Assembly: GCF_030056735.1 (NCBI RefSeq)
Contig: NZ_JASHKN010000001.1
Span: 62,001 to 126,000 of the forward strand
DNA: 64,000 nucleotides
Source of the DNA: Rhodococcus sp. IEGM 1409
Lineage (GTDB): Bacteria; Actinomycetota; Actinomycetes; Mycobacteriales; Mycobacteriaceae
Direction of reading: 5' to 3'
A program made the translations under genes and the position numbers. The notes beneath the pieces are model-generated. The model worked only from the letters and a program-made list of their open reading frames with translations, ran no database searches and was not told the DNA's origin. Of the stretch, positions 34,687 through 43,333 are shown piece after piece; positions within the stretch are counted from its first letter, which is position 1, and every line of letters starts with the position of its first letter.

Positions 34687-35046
34687 TCATTTGCGCCAGC
34701 GACGGGACAACCTCTTGCTGATGGTGGAGAAGCCCGCAGGCTGATTACCGACGGAACTGTCGGCGTTTTCCGAATTGGGTCCGGTAGTCGGACTGTTGCA
34801 CGAGGGAATCTGACTGAGAAGTCCCACCAGGGACAACGGCATCGTCATCTCGCCGCTTCGACGCAGCGCACCACGCGCCTGCTGTTGAGCATCGACGGCT
34901 GCAGCGCACTCGGTGCAGATCGAGATGTGATGGGAGGCCCTCAGATAGGCCTGCATTCGGAGCTCTCCGTCGACGTAGGCAGCGATTGCCTCGCTGGCCA
35001 GATGTTCGGTCGATCCGAACTGGCGATGTGCCCGCGCCTCCGTCAT
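34687..35046 (-). CDS. rseA: Anti-sigma-E factor RseA (zinc-binding ZAS type)
   Basis: A 119-residue cytosolic anti-sigma factor. The zinc motif HxxxCxxC (HISICTEC) follows the helical segment HLASEAIAAYVDGELRMQAYLRASH, which is the sigma-binding ZAS fold. The C-terminal ~50 residues are polar, with no membrane helix. The ATG at 35046 has GGAGGG four bases upstream; an in-frame upstream extension is possible because the M. tuberculosis homologue is annotated as 154 residues. It lies between sigE and htrA, as in the Rv1221-Rv1223 locus. In mycobacteria it holds SigE inactive until surface stress triggers its release. Confidence 0.88.
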   Translation of the reverse strand: MTEARAHRQFGSTEHLASEAIAAYVDGELRMQAYLRASHHISICTECAAAVDAQQQARGALRRSGEMTMPLSLVGLLSQIPSCNSPTTGPNSENADSSVGNQPAGFSTISKRLSRRWRK

Positions 35047-35098
35047 TCGTCCCTCCAGGTGATTGACCACGTCCCGCTCTGTAGCTCGAACCCGACCG

Positions 35099-35920
35099 TC
35101 AGAAACCGACGAGTTCGGATTCGGCCGCGCGCTGCGCTGCCAGATGATCACGAATCGCCTGTCGCCCACGATGGATACGGCTACGAACCGTTCCGAGCTT
35201 CACTCCCAGTGTGGCACCGATTTCCTCGTACGACAGACCTTCGATGTCACAGAGCACAACAGCGGCACGAAATTCTGGCGCGAGTGAGTCCAGTGCGGCC
35301 TGCAGACCTGCGTCGAGGCGCGCGTCGTGGTAGATCTGCTCGGGGTCGGGACCGGGTGAGGGAACGCGGTCGTAGTCCTCGGGCAGCGCTTCCATCCGGA
35401 TGCGGTTGCGTCGGCGAACCATGTCGAGGAACAGGTTTGTGGTGATGCGGTGCAACCAGCCCTCGAACGTGCCGGGCTGATAATCGGAGAGCGAGCGGAA
35501 CACCCGAATGAAGGTGTCCTGCGTCAAGTCTTCGGCGTCTTGGGCATCGCCCGACAGTCGATAGGCCAGGCGGTACACCCGGTCGCCATGCTGACGCACG
35601 AGTTCGTCCCAAGACGGCATGGAGGACTTCTCACCAGTTGCATCGAACACAGCCGTGCCGATCAATTCGGAATCCACAGCCGATTCCGTCGTCAAAACTT
35701 CCGACTCTCGAGGGCGAGGCTCGTCGTTGACCTGGTAAATAAGTTGATCCTCCTGCTCGGGATCGCGTAGTTCGATCACCGCGTTGTCCGGTTCACGTAA
35801 TGCGCGATATTCGGGAGAACCAGCCGATGCTGTGATTTGTTCCCGATCACCGAGCTGCGAGAGACCAACTTGGTAGAAATCGATACCGCCGTGCGATCTT
35901 CGATCCGGCGATGTATACAC
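35099..35920 (-). CDS. sigE: ECF RNA polymerase sigma factor SigE
   Basis: A 273-residue ECF sigma factor. Region 2 runs from about residue 105 ([30 protein letters not shown]) and region 4 covers about 200-260 ([31 protein letters not shown], helix-turn-helix). The N-terminal ~95 residues are variable. Several in-frame starts exist (GTG 35920 and internal ATG codons such as the one in SSMPSWDEL), as described for mycobacterial sigE, where isoforms arise from different promoters. It directs the envelope-stress regulon and is followed by rseA and htrA. A direct-repeat MprA-box-like element lies 35 bp upstream. Confidence 0.93.
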   Translation of the reverse strand: MYTSPDRRSHGGIDFYQVGLSQLGDREQITASAGSPEYRALREPDNAVIELRDPEQEDQLIYQVNDEPRPRESEVLTTESAVDSELIGTAVFDATGEKSSMPSWDELVRQHGDRVYRLAYRLSGDAQDAEDLTQDTFIRVFRSLSDYQPGTFEGWLHRITTNLFLDMVRRRNRIRMEALPEDYDRVPSPGPDPEQIYHDARLDAGLQAALDSLAPEFRAAVVLCDIEGLSYEEIGATLGVKLGTVRSRIHRGRQAIRDHLAAQRAAESELVGF

Positions 35921-35954
35921 CTTTTCTCATCGCGGTGTGCACGCCATATGAGGA

Positions 35955-35973
35955 GCCTGAGGGATTCCTGAGA
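35955..35973 (-). promoter_or_regulatory. Candidate MprA box upstream of sigE
   Basis: On the minus strand two 8-bp direct repeats, TCTCAGGA and CCTCAGGC, are separated by 3 bp, the 8-3-8 architecture described for the MprA response regulator site. M. tuberculosis sigE is an MprA target. The element lies 35 bp upstream of the sigE GTG. Confidence 0.5.
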
Positions 35974-36025
35974 ATCCTGGTGACTGCGCGCCTTGCAGCG
36001 ACAATCCGAACCGCCCGATAACCTC

Positions 36026-36661
36026 ATGAGCGTGACCCACGCCGAACAGATACTCCGCCACGTCGAGGACGTAGTTTCCGAGGACGAGATTTTGACCGCG
36101 GCGCGAGATCGAGCGCTGGATCTCGGAGCCCATCCGGTGACGCCCGCTGTCGGCGCAACGCTCGCCATGTTCGCGAGAATGCTCGACGCGAAGACAGCCG
36201 TCGAGGTGGGCACCGGAGCCGGCGTGAGCAGCCTGTGGCTTCTGCACGGTATGCGCGACGACGGCGTCCTGACCACGATCGACAGCGAACCCGAACACCA
36301 GCGGGCGGCCAAGCTGACCTTCCGCGAAAGCGGAATCGCTCCGGCACGCACCCGCCTGATCAACGGACGCGCACTCGACGTCCTCCCCCGTCTCGCCGAC
36401 GGCGGCTACGACCTGGTGTTCGTCGACTGCGCCGCGATCGACCACCCGCACTACGTCCGCGAAGGTGTCCGCCTGCTGCGTTCCGGCGGTGTCATCGTTC
36501 TGCACAACGCCCTCGCCGACGGCCGCGTTGCCGACAGCTCCGCTCGCGATGCGACGACTGTTGCGGTCCGAGAAGCAGCGAAGGCCGTGACCGAGGACGA
36601 GCGACTCATTCGAGTACTCCTCCCCCTCGGCGACGGCCTCCTCTGCGCGAGCAAGCTCTAG
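36026..36661 (+). CDS. O-methyltransferase (SAM-dependent, catechol-OMT-like; Rv1220c homologue)
   Basis: A 211-residue class I methyltransferase of the family-3 O-methyltransferase type. The SAM-binding motif [16 protein letters not shown] is at about residues 58-72, with acidic residue TIDSEPEHQ after it and motif [14 protein letters not shown]. The ATG at 36026 is preferred; a TTG 33 bases upstream is the alternative. It is divergent from sigE, as in M. tuberculosis (Rv1220c), and convergent with glgC with a 4-bp overlap of stops. Substrate unknown. Confidence 0.87.
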   Translation: MSVTHAEQILRHVEDVVSEDEILTAARDRALDLGAHPVTPAVGATLAMFARMLDAKTAVEVGTGAGVSSLWLLHGMRDDGVLTTIDSEPEHQRAAKLTFRESGIAPARTRLINGRALDVLPRLADGGYDLVFVDCAAIDHPHYVREGVRLLRSGGVIVLHNALADGRVADSSARDATTVAVREAAKAVTEDERLIRVLLPLGDGLLCASKL

Positions 36662-37872
36662 ATCCAGACGCCTTTCCCGATGGCGACGACGCCACCCTGA
36701 CTGATTGCGAATCGTTCGCGATCACGTTCGAGGTCGACGCCGATGATTTCGCCGTCACCTACCACGACGTTCTTGTCGAGGATCGCGCGCCGAACGACGG
36801 CCCCCTTGCCGATGCGCACACCCGGCATCAGCACGCTGCCCTCGACGGTCGCACCGTCCTCGATCATCACGTTGGAGCTGAGTACCGAATTGCGCACGGT
36901 CGCGGCAGACAGGATCGACCCCGCACCGACCACCGATTCCTGCGCGAGTCCGCCCTTCACGAACTTGGCAGGTGCGAGGTTCTCGGTGGCGCCGCGGATG
37001 GGCCAGCGACGGTTGTAGAGATTGAAGATGGGATGCACGGACACGAGGTCCATGTGAGCGTCGTAGAAGGCGTCGAGGGTTCCGACGTCGCGCCAATAAC
37101 CACGGTCTCGATCGGTGGCGCCAGGAACGACGTTGTCCTTGAAGTCGTAGACCGACGCCTCACCCGCGGCGACCAAGGCGGGAATGATGTCGCCGCCCAT
37201 GTCGTGGTCGGAGTCGGAGTTCTCCGAATCGGCACGAATGGCGTCTACGAGCACCTTGGTGGTGAACACATAGTTACCCATGGACGCGAACGTCGAGTTG
37301 GGGTCGTCCGGAGTCCCGGGAGGATGCGCGGGCTTCTCGAGGAACTGGGTGATGCGTCCGGACTCGTCACTGTCGATGCAGCCGAAAGCAAAAGCCTCGC
37401 TTCGCGGTACACGAATACCCGCGACCGTCACCCCTGCCCCGGAGTCGATGTGGTGCTGCACCATCTGTTCGGGATCCATCCGGTACACGTGATCGGCACC
37501 GAAAACCACGATGTACTCGGGGTCCTCGTCGTAAACGAGATTGAGCGACTGCAGGATTGCGTCGGCGCTGCCGGTGTACCAGCGCGGCCCGAGCCGCTGC
37601 TGGGCCGGGACCGGAGTGATGTATTCACCCGCGAACCCGGACAATCGCCACGTCTGCGAAATGTGACGGTCGAGTGAATGTGACTTGTATTGCGTCAACA
37701 CACAAATACGCAGATATCCCGCGTTGACAAGGTTGCTCAACACGAAGTCGATAAGTCGATATGCACCTCCGAAGGGCACTGCGGGCTTCGCTCTGTCCGC
37801 GGTCAGCGGATACAAGCGTTTGCCCTCGCCCCCGGCGAGCACGATTCCAAGCACATGCGGCTGGCTTCTCAC
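36658..37872 (-). CDS. glgC: Glucose-1-phosphate adenylyltransferase (ADP-glucose pyrophosphorylase)
   Basis: A 404-residue GlgC. The N-terminal nucleotidyltransferase domain begins with [26 protein letters not shown] (nucleotide loop and catalytic region), with [10 protein letters not shown] (metal-binding Asp) near residue 135. A left-handed beta-helix domain with hexapeptide repeats occupies the C-terminal third. It makes ADP-glucose from glucose-1-phosphate and ATP, the donor for the divergent glgA gene product. It starts with GTG, preceded by TAGGTT at 6 nt, and corresponds to Rv1213. Confidence 0.95.
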   Translation of the reverse strand: MRSQPHVLGIVLAGGEGKRLYPLTADRAKPAVPFGGAYRLIDFVLSNLVNAGYLRICVLTQYKSHSLDRHISQTWRLSGFAGEYITPVPAQQRLGPRWYTGSADAILQSLNLVYDEDPEYIVVFGADHVYRMDPEQMVQHHIDSGAGVTVAGIRVPRSEAFAFGCIDSDESGRITQFLEKPAHPPGTPDDPNSTFASMGNYVFTTKVLVDAIRADSENSDSDHDMGGDIIPALVAAGEASVYDFKDNVVPGATDRDRGYWRDVGTLDAFYDAHMDLVSVHPIFNLYNRRWPIRGATENLAPAKFVKGGLAQESVVGAGSILSAATVRNSVLSSNVMIEDGATVEGSVLMPGVRIGKGAVVRRAILDKNVVVGDGEIIGVDLERDRERFAISQGGVVAIGKGVWI

Positions 37873-37878
37873 ACCGCT

Positions 37879-37884
37879 AACCTA
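37879..37884 (-). promoter_or_regulatory. Predicted -10 of glgC (leaderless)
   Basis: TAGGTT on the minus strand is separated by 6 nt from the GTG at 37872. There is no Shine-Dalgarno sequence. The divergent glgA carries the same hexamer and spacing. Confidence 0.6.
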
Positions 37885-37992
37885 TCCGCACTGGTGAACT
37901 CCCGCTAGCGAAGCAGTCCGAGAGGTCCGATCGTGTCCCTCTCCGAACGGGCGGGGAAAGCGCGATCGGTAGCCGGATCGACCACGGGCGGT

Positions 37993-37998
37993 TAGGTT
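37993..37998 (+). promoter_or_regulatory. Predicted -10 of glgA (leaderless)
   Basis: TAGGTT is separated by 6 nt from the GTG at 38005. There is no Shine-Dalgarno sequence. Confidence 0.6.
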
Positions 37999-38004
37999 TA
38001 GCGC

Positions 38005-39177
38005 GTGCGAGTCGCGATGATGACCAAGGAATACCCGCCGGAGATCTACGGCGGCGCAGGAGTACACGTAACCGAGCTTGTCGCTCAGATGAAGCGGTTG
38101 TGCGAGGTCGACGTGCACTGCATGGGCGCCCCGCGCGAAGGCGCGATCGTCCACTCTCCCGACCCCGCACTCGCCGGATCCAACCCCGCCTTGACAACGC
38201 TCTCCACCGAGCTGCGGATGGCCGACGCAGCGGCCGGCGTCGACATCGTCCACTCCCACACCTGGTACACCGGACTGGCCGGGCATCTCGCCTCGGCGCT
38301 CTACGACGTACCGCACATCCTCACTGCCCACTCACTCGAGCCCAGGCGCCCGTGGAAGGCCGAGCAGCTAGGTGGCGGCTATCGGATCTCGTCGTGGTCC
38401 GAACGCAACGCCGTCGAGCATGCAGACGCGATCATCGCCGTCAGTGCCGGAATGCGACTCGACGTCCTCGACGCGTATCCCGCTGTCGATCCGAGTCGCG
38501 TTCACGTGGTGCGCAACGGAATCGACACCGAGGTATGGCATCCCGGTGGGTCTGCGCCGGGAGCACAGTCCGCGCTCGCGTCGATCGGCGTCGATCCAGC
38601 CAAACCTATCGTGGCGTTTGTCGGACGCATCACCAGGCAGAAGGGAGTTGGTCACCTAGTCGCGGCGGCACACCACTTCGACCCGGAGATTCAACTCGTG
38701 CTGTGTGCCGGCGCTCCCGATACACCGGAGATCGCCGCCGAAACGGAGAAGGCGGTGGCCGAACTCGCCAAGCATCGAGGCAACGTCTTCTGGGTGCGCG
38801 AAATGCTCCCGATCGAACAGATCAGGGAAATACTCTCGGCAGCAACGGTATTCGTCTGCCCTTCGGTGTACGAGCCTCTCGGGATCGTCAATCTCGAAGC
38901 CATGGCGTGCGAGACCGCCGTGGTCGCTTCCGATGTCGGCGGTATTCCCGAGGTGGTCGCCGACGGCGTCACCGGGCGACTCGTGCATTACAACGCCTAC
39001 GAGCCGAACGCCTTCGAGGAGTCACTCGCGGCCACCGTCAATGCCGTTGTCGCCGACCGAGAGGGCGCCGAAGCGATGGGTCGTGCGGGCAGAATCCGTG
39101 CGATCGACGAGTTCTCCTGGTCCGAAATCGCCAAGCAGACGCTCGAGGTCTACGCGGATGCCGTCACGAGACGCTGA
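38005..39177 (+). CDS. glgA: GT-B glycosyltransferase: glycogen synthase / alpha-maltose-1-phosphate synthase (GlgM)
   Basis: A 390-residue GT4-type enzyme. The N-terminal Rossmann domain starts MMTKEYPPEIYGGAGVHVTEL, with the GGAG donor loop. The C-terminal domain has VGRITRQKGVGHL and the nucleotide-sugar site CPSVYEPLGIVNLEAMACETAVVASDVGGIPEVV, including the conserved Glu pair. Mycobacterial homologues (Rv1212c, 387 residues) make alpha-maltose-1-phosphate from ADP-glucose and glucose-1-phosphate for the GlgE pathway rather than elongating glycogen directly. The divergent glgC supplies the donor. Confidence 0.92.
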   Translation: MRVAMMTKEYPPEIYGGAGVHVTELVAQMKRLCEVDVHCMGAPREGAIVHSPDPALAGSNPALTTLSTELRMADAAAGVDIVHSHTWYTGLAGHLASALYDVPHILTAHSLEPRRPWKAEQLGGGYRISSWSERNAVEHADAIIAVSAGMRLDVLDAYPAVDPSRVHVVRNGIDTEVWHPGGSAPGAQSALASIGVDPAKPIVAFVGRITRQKGVGHLVAAAHHFDPEIQLVLCAGAPDTPEIAAETEKAVAELAKHRGNVFWVREMLPIEQIREILSAATVFVCPSVYEPLGIVNLEAMACETAVVASDVGGIPEVVADGVTGRLVHYNAYEPNAFEESLAATVNAVVADREGAEAMGRAGRIRAIDEFSWSEIAKQTLEVYADAVTRR

Positions 39178-39183
39178 TCCAGG

Positions 39184-40023
39184 TCAGATTTTGCGGTAGG
39201 TCGAGATCGTCGCCGACGCGGTGACGGTGCTCGACTGCGGCAGCTTCGCCACGGCAGCAGCGAGATCGGCGGGCGTCAGGTGTCTCGCCGACGGTCCCAT
39301 CCCCACCAGGTCGACGATGTCCTGGTGTGACAATGACATCGTGAACTCGACCTCGTCGCTGCTCACACGGTCGAAGTAGCCGGCCATCGAGGATTCGAGG
39401 CGTTCCACCTTGCGATCGTCGACCCGGACCATCGCAAGGATGTCGATCAGCTCGCGCAGATGCCTGTCGGTGGGCGTCAACACCACGAGAACGCCGTCAT
39501 CGGCGAGAACACGATGAGACTGCGCACCATTGCGCGGAGCGAACACACAGAGCACGTGAGACAACGCTCCGTCGCGAATCGGCAGTGGCTGCCAGACGTC
39601 TGCGACGATGGAGCCGATTCTTTTGTGGACCTTCGCAGCTCGCCGTGCCGCGAACTTGGACACGTCCAAGGCTATCGCGCGAGAATCAGGCAGCGAATCC
39701 ACGACGTGGGCGAGGTATTGGCCTGTGCCTGCACCGATTTCGACGATCCGCGCAGGGTCCGGCCCGGCTGTCGTCGAGCAGGCCCGGGAGACGGCACCCA
39801 TCAGTGGGTCGAAATGGCCCGCGCTGAGCAATCGTGCGCGCGCCGCGATCATCTCGGCACTGTCGCCGGTGAACTTCGTGGCTCCGCCGCTGATCAGGCT
39901 CACGTAACCCTGGCGAGCCAGGTCGAATCGATGTCCGCGGTCGCACTCGGCGGCGCCGTCCACCAATTCCAACTCGGCAGCGCACTGAGGGCAGGACAGA
40001 AGATCGATCACGGCGGCAAGCAT
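39184..40023 (-). CDS. RlmA-type 23S rRNA (guanine-N1) methyltransferase
   Basis: A 279-residue methyltransferase. The N-terminal zinc finger (CPQC near residue 10, then CDRGHRFDLARQGYVSLI) is the mark of RlmA/TlrB enzymes. The SAM site VEIGAGTGQYLAHV lies at about residue 95 and ALDVSKFAARRAAK follows. It probably methylates G745 or G748 of 23S rRNA in the peptide-exit-tunnel region. RlmA(II) members can give low-level macrolide resistance; which subtype this is cannot be told by eye. The ATG at 40023 has GAAAGGA seven bases upstream. It is convergent with glgA. Confidence 0.83.
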   Translation of the reverse strand: MLAAVIDLLSCPQCAAELELVDGAAECDRGHRFDLARQGYVSLISGGATKFTGDSAEMIAARARLLSAGHFDPLMGAVSRACSTTAGPDPARIVEIGAGTGQYLAHVVDSLPDSRAIALDVSKFAARRAAKVHKRIGSIVADVWQPLPIRDGALSHVLCVFAPRNGAQSHRVLADDGVLVVLTPTDRHLRELIDILAMVRVDDRKVERLESSMAGYFDRVSSDEVEFTMSLSHQDIVDLVGMGPSARHLTPADLAAAVAKLPQSSTVTASATISTYRKI

Positions 40024-40140
40024 TGATCCGTCCTTTCGGCTACCTGTGGTGCGCACACACTTCAGGCCCCGTACCGAAACGGTTACGGAGCCTGCGTGCA
40101 ATCACGTGCTGTTGTTCGTACTGCTACAACCTGGACCCGA

Positions 40141-40308
40141 CTAGCTGGTGACGTTCGTGAGTTCCACACCGAGCGCTGCAGCTTCATCCGGGGTCAGCTC
40201 GACGACGAGGCGTCCGCCACCCTCGAGTGGAACCCGCATGACGATTCCTCGTCCCTCTTTGGTTGCTTCGAGGGGACCGTCCCCGGTCCGGGGCTTCATG
40301 GCCGCCAT
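40141..40308 (-). CDS. DUF3117 family small protein (Rv1211 homologue)
   Basis: A 55-residue conserved actinobacterial protein: AAMKPRTGDGPLEATKEGRG followed by MRVPLEGGGRLVVELTPDEAAALG. The length and sequence are typical for the family, which has no known function. The ATG at 40308 is preceded by GGGAG at six bases; the open frame extends further upstream without support. It lies between tag and rlmA, on the same strand as both. Confidence 0.88.
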   Translation of the reverse strand: MAAMKPRTGDGPLEATKEGRGIVMRVPLEGGGRLVVELTPDEAAALGVELTNVTS

Positions 40309-40459
40309 CCTCTGCTCCCTCCAGATCTGCGCTGCATTACTCTGCGCCTCGACTAACGGTGTGCCCCGCCAACAATCAGCGAGGCTCGTACCCTCCATTG
40401 TTCCCTATGGATGCGGGAACCGGGAATCTGAGTCACATTTAGGGGTGTTGAGTCGACCG

Positions 40460-41029
40460 TCACACCTGCGCTGGAACCCAGCAATCAGCCACGTGATCAT
40501 CGACCATTCCGGTGGCCTGCATGAGCGCATAAGCCGTGGTAGGACCCACAAACTTGAACCCGCGCCGCTTGAGTTCCTTAGCCATGGCAGTCGACTCGGG
40601 AGTGACCGCCGGAACCTCTGCAATTGATGTCAGTCGTCTGGTGCGTCGAGGCGGCGAGAACGACCAGAGTAACGAATCGAGGTCCAGATCGGGTGAATTC
40701 ACGAGCACTCGGGCGTTGGAAATCGTCGCCTCGATCTTCGCGCGATTGCGGACGATCGCGGCATCGGAGAGCAATCTCTCCACATCCGCAACTCCGTACG
40801 CTGCGACCTTGTCGGGATCGAACCCGTCGAACGCTTCTCGGAACGACTCGCGTTTGCGCAGAATCGTGATCCACGAAAGCCCCGATTGGAATGCCTCGAG
40901 AGCGAGCCGCTCGAACAGTTCGTCGCGCCCGTGCAGCGGGCGCCCCCACTCCTCGTCGTGATAGTCGCGGTACAGGGTGTCGCCGGGCGTCTCGACCACC
41001 CAGCCGCATCGAACCAGTCCGTCTGCCAT
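40460..41029 (-). CDS. tag: DNA-3-methyladenine glycosylase I
   Basis: A 189-residue Tag/TagA enzyme. RCGWV near the N-terminus, YHDEEWGRPLHG, and a C-terminal DDHVADC provide the Cys/His set that binds zinc in this family; FQSGLSWITILRKRE lines the base pocket. It excises 3-methyladenine from alkylated DNA. Its start shares one base with the stop of the DivIVA-like gene upstream (TGATG), a coupling also found at Rv1209-Rv1210. Confidence 0.93.
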   Translation of the reverse strand: MADGLVRCGWVVETPGDTLYRDYHDEEWGRPLHGRDELFERLALEAFQSGLSWITILRKRESFREAFDGFDPDKVAAYGVADVERLLSDAAIVRNRAKIEATISNARVLVNSPDLDLDSLLWSFSPPRRTRRLTSIAEVPAVTPESTAMAKELKRRGFKFVGPTTAYALMQATGMVDDHVADCWVPAQV

Positions 41030-41433
41030 CAGCCCTGTGAATCCTTCGACTCGGACTCAGTAACCGCCGAAGACTCAGGTGCTGCCGAATCAGGCCCCGC
41101 CGCAGATGCTTCGGACTTGGACAGGCCTTCAGGCTGGATCAGAATCTCGGATTTCTCGTCACGGCCCAGTTGTGCACGCAGAGAATCGATTTCCATTCCG
41201 AGGCGATGCAGGGCCCAATCCACTTCGCTCGCCTTGTAACCCCTCAGCACCTGCTGAAAGCGCAGAGCGTCGACGTCCGCTCCGGTGACGTCCTCAGCCG
41301 GGAGCACGGTCGCCGTCGTGCCCGGAGGCAGCGGCGGCAGCTCTTCCGAGCGCCCGAACACAGCGCTGGCGGCGAGGAAGATCATCGCGCCGACCAGTGC
41401 CATGACAATCAGGTACAGGAGGATCGTCATCAT
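41029..41433 (-). CDS. Membrane-anchored DivIVA-domain protein (Rv1209 homologue)
   Basis: A 134-residue protein. An N-terminal membrane helix (about residues 3-27) is followed by a short DivIVA-like segment containing VDALRFQQVLRGYKASEVDWALHRLGMEIDSLRAQL, the F..vlRGY..eVD pattern of DivIVA repeats with a coiled coil, and a Ser/Glu/Ala-rich tail. It may act at the cell pole or septum, or in wall growth, but this is inference. It starts with tandem ATGs (41433, 41430). It is cotranscribed with tag. Confidence 0.83.
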   Translation of the reverse strand: MMTILLYLIVMALVGAMIFLAASAVFGRSEELPPLPPGTTATVLPAEDVTGADVDALRFQQVLRGYKASEVDWALHRLGMEIDSLRAQLGRDEKSEILIQPEGLSKSEASAAGPDSAAPESSAVTESESKDSQG

Positions 41434-41465
41434 GGACCGATACTCCCATACCCGTGGGTAAGCGG

Positions 41466-42407
41466 TCAGACCCCCGCGGTGCGCACTATCGAATTCATCG
41501 GGGGTCGATCGACGAGCGATACCTCCGTGGTCTCGGGCACGAAAGAATCACCGTCGACCAGGAATTGGGTCAACCCGGCACCTGAATCCTCGATCCCACA
41601 CCGCCTGAGCATCGTTCCGATGATCTGCCGACTCATCACGCCGAGGTCGGCGAGTGGCCGGTTGCGATGCTTGCGCACACCCAGATTGACCTGACCGATC
41701 GCCGCCAGGCCCAACGTGTCGTACGTGTCGAGCAGCAAGCCGATCTCGACGCCGTAGCCGGGTGCAAACGGGACTGCGGAGAGCAACTCTCGGGTGCCCG
41801 CGTACTCACCACCCAATGGTTGCAGCACCGACGTGAGTTCGGGCCGCAGCGCAGCCAACATGGGCCGCGCAACCAATTCCGTGACTCGTCCGCCACCGTT
41901 GGCGTCCTCCGTGCCGCTCACGCGCAGCGGACGGCGGTAGTAGCCCTTCACCAGATGGATGCCGTCAACGGTGAGCAGCGGGCCCAGCAGTTTGGGAACG
42001 AACGCCGGATCGGGATTGATGAGGTCGGAGTCGACGAATGCGATCAGATCGCCGGTCGTCGCGGCGACCGAACGCCAGAGCACCTCGCCTTTGCCCGCGG
42101 TCGGTGGGATGGACGGGACGGCGCTCTCACGACTGATCACCGTCGCTCCGGCCGCGCGAGCACGTTCGGCGGTACGGTCGCTCGAACCCGAATCGAGAAC
42201 GATCAATTCGTCGACCAAGCCGCCGAGCAACGGATGAATGGTGTCGACCACCGCAGCAACGGTGTCCTCTTCGTTGAGCGCGGGCAACACCACCGAGACG
42301 GTTCGGCCACCCTTTGCCCGTTCGAGTTCGGCCACCGTCCAACTTGGATGGTCCCAACTGTTGGCTTCTGCCCATACGCGGGTCGGGCCCGCACCGGTGA
42401 TGCTCAT
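41466..42407 (-). CDS. gpgS: Glucosyl-3-phosphoglycerate synthase
   Basis: A 313-residue GT-A glycosyltransferase of family GT81. SVVLPALNEEDTVAAVV opens the nucleotide-sugar domain, VDSDL is the metal-binding DxD-like motif, and GGEYAGTRELLSAVPFAPGYGVEIGLLLDT is typical. It transfers glucose from an NDP-glucose to 3-phosphoglycerate, giving the precursor of glucosylglycerate and, in mycobacteria, of methylglucose lipopolysaccharides. It overlaps folP2 by four bases and corresponds to Rv1208. Confidence 0.93.
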   Translation of the reverse strand: MSITGAGPTRVWAEANSWDHPSWTVAELERAKGGRTVSVVLPALNEEDTVAAVVDTIHPLLGGLVDELIVLDSGSSDRTAERARAAGATVISRESAVPSIPPTAGKGEVLWRSVAATTGDLIAFVDSDLINPDPAFVPKLLGPLLTVDGIHLVKGYYRRPLRVSGTEDANGGGRVTELVARPMLAALRPELTSVLQPLGGEYAGTRELLSAVPFAPGYGVEIGLLLDTYDTLGLAAIGQVNLGVRKHRNRPLADLGVMSRQIIGTMLRRCGIEDSGAGLTQFLVDGDSFVPETTEVSLVDRPPMNSIVRTAGV

Positions 42408-43312
42408 GCCAGACCTCGAACCGTACGTACCGGGGCGCGGCGTCCCTGGATCGCGGCCACCATGTCGACTACTCGACGGGTGGACGCCACCTCGTGAACA
42501 CGGAACACCCGGGCGCCGCCCGCCGCGGCCATTGCTGTCGCTGCCAATGTTCCCTCCAACCTCTCGGAAAGCTCCACACCAAGAGTCTCCCCGATGAAGT
42601 CCTTGTTGCTCAGCGCCATCAGCACTGGCCACCCGGTGTTTACAAGAACGTCCACTTTTCGCAACAACTCGAGCCCGTGGAAGGTGTTCTTGCCGAAGTC
42701 GTGGGTGGGATCGATCAGAATCGCGTCACGCGGAACACCGAGAGCCAGGGCGCGTTCTGCCGCCGACACCACCTCGGAGACCACATCTGCGACGACGTCG
42801 TCGTAGCGGACACGGTGCGGGCGGGTGCGCGGAACTGCGCCGCCCGTGTGCGAGCAAACGATGCCGGCGCCCGTCTCGGCGGCGACCACAACGAGTTCGG
42901 GATCCGCACCGGCCCACGTGTCGTTGATCAGGTCGGCGCCTTCGTCGCGCGCCAGCCGTGCGACGCCACTGCGCCAGGTGTCGACGCTGATGATCAGCTC
43001 GGGGTACTTGGCCCTGATCGCGGCGACGAACGGAACCACCCGCCTGACTTCCTCGTCAGCGTCGACGAGGTCACCCGGTCCGGCTTTCACTCCCCCGATG
43101 TCCACCAGATCAGCGCCCTCGTCGACGGCCCGATCGACGGCAGCCATCGCCGCCGAGTCCGAGAACGTCGCGCCCTGGTCGTAGAAGGAATCGGGAGTGC
43201 GGTTGACGATCGCCATCACCAATGCACGGTCGACCGCGACCGGACGCCCACACAGGGTGGGCGCCGGACCTGGCTGCGCGGTAGAACCGGAGAGTGAAGA
43301 CATGCCACTCAT
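42404..43312 (-). CDS. folP2: Dihydropteroate synthase-like protein FolP2
   Basis: A 302-residue TIM-barrel of the pterin-binding family. MAIVNRTPDSFYDQG replaces the MGIVNVTPDSFSDGG of true DHPS; GADLVDIGG, SVDTWRSGVA, LINDTWAG and DPTHDFGK are recognisable, but several pterin and pABA contact regions differ. The M. tuberculosis counterpart FolP2 (Rv1207) lacks DHPS activity, so a moonlighting or related role linked to gpgS is more likely. Its stop overlaps the gpgS start, so the two are translationally coupled. A canonical folP would be expected elsewhere. Confidence 0.88.
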   Translation of the reverse strand: MSGMSSLSGSTAQPGPAPTLCGRPVAVDRALVMAIVNRTPDSFYDQGATFSDSAAMAAVDRAVDEGADLVDIGGVKAGPGDLVDADEEVRRVVPFVAAIRAKYPELIISVDTWRSGVARLARDEGADLINDTWAGADPELVVVAAETGAGIVCSHTGGAVPRTRPHRVRYDDVVADVVSEVVSAAERALALGVPRDAILIDPTHDFGKNTFHGLELLRKVDVLVNTGWPVLMALSNKDFIGETLGVELSERLEGTLAATAMAAAGGARVFRVHEVASTRRVVDMVAAIQGRRAPVRTVRGLA

Positions 43313-43333
43313 ACTGGCATGACGGAACTCGGT

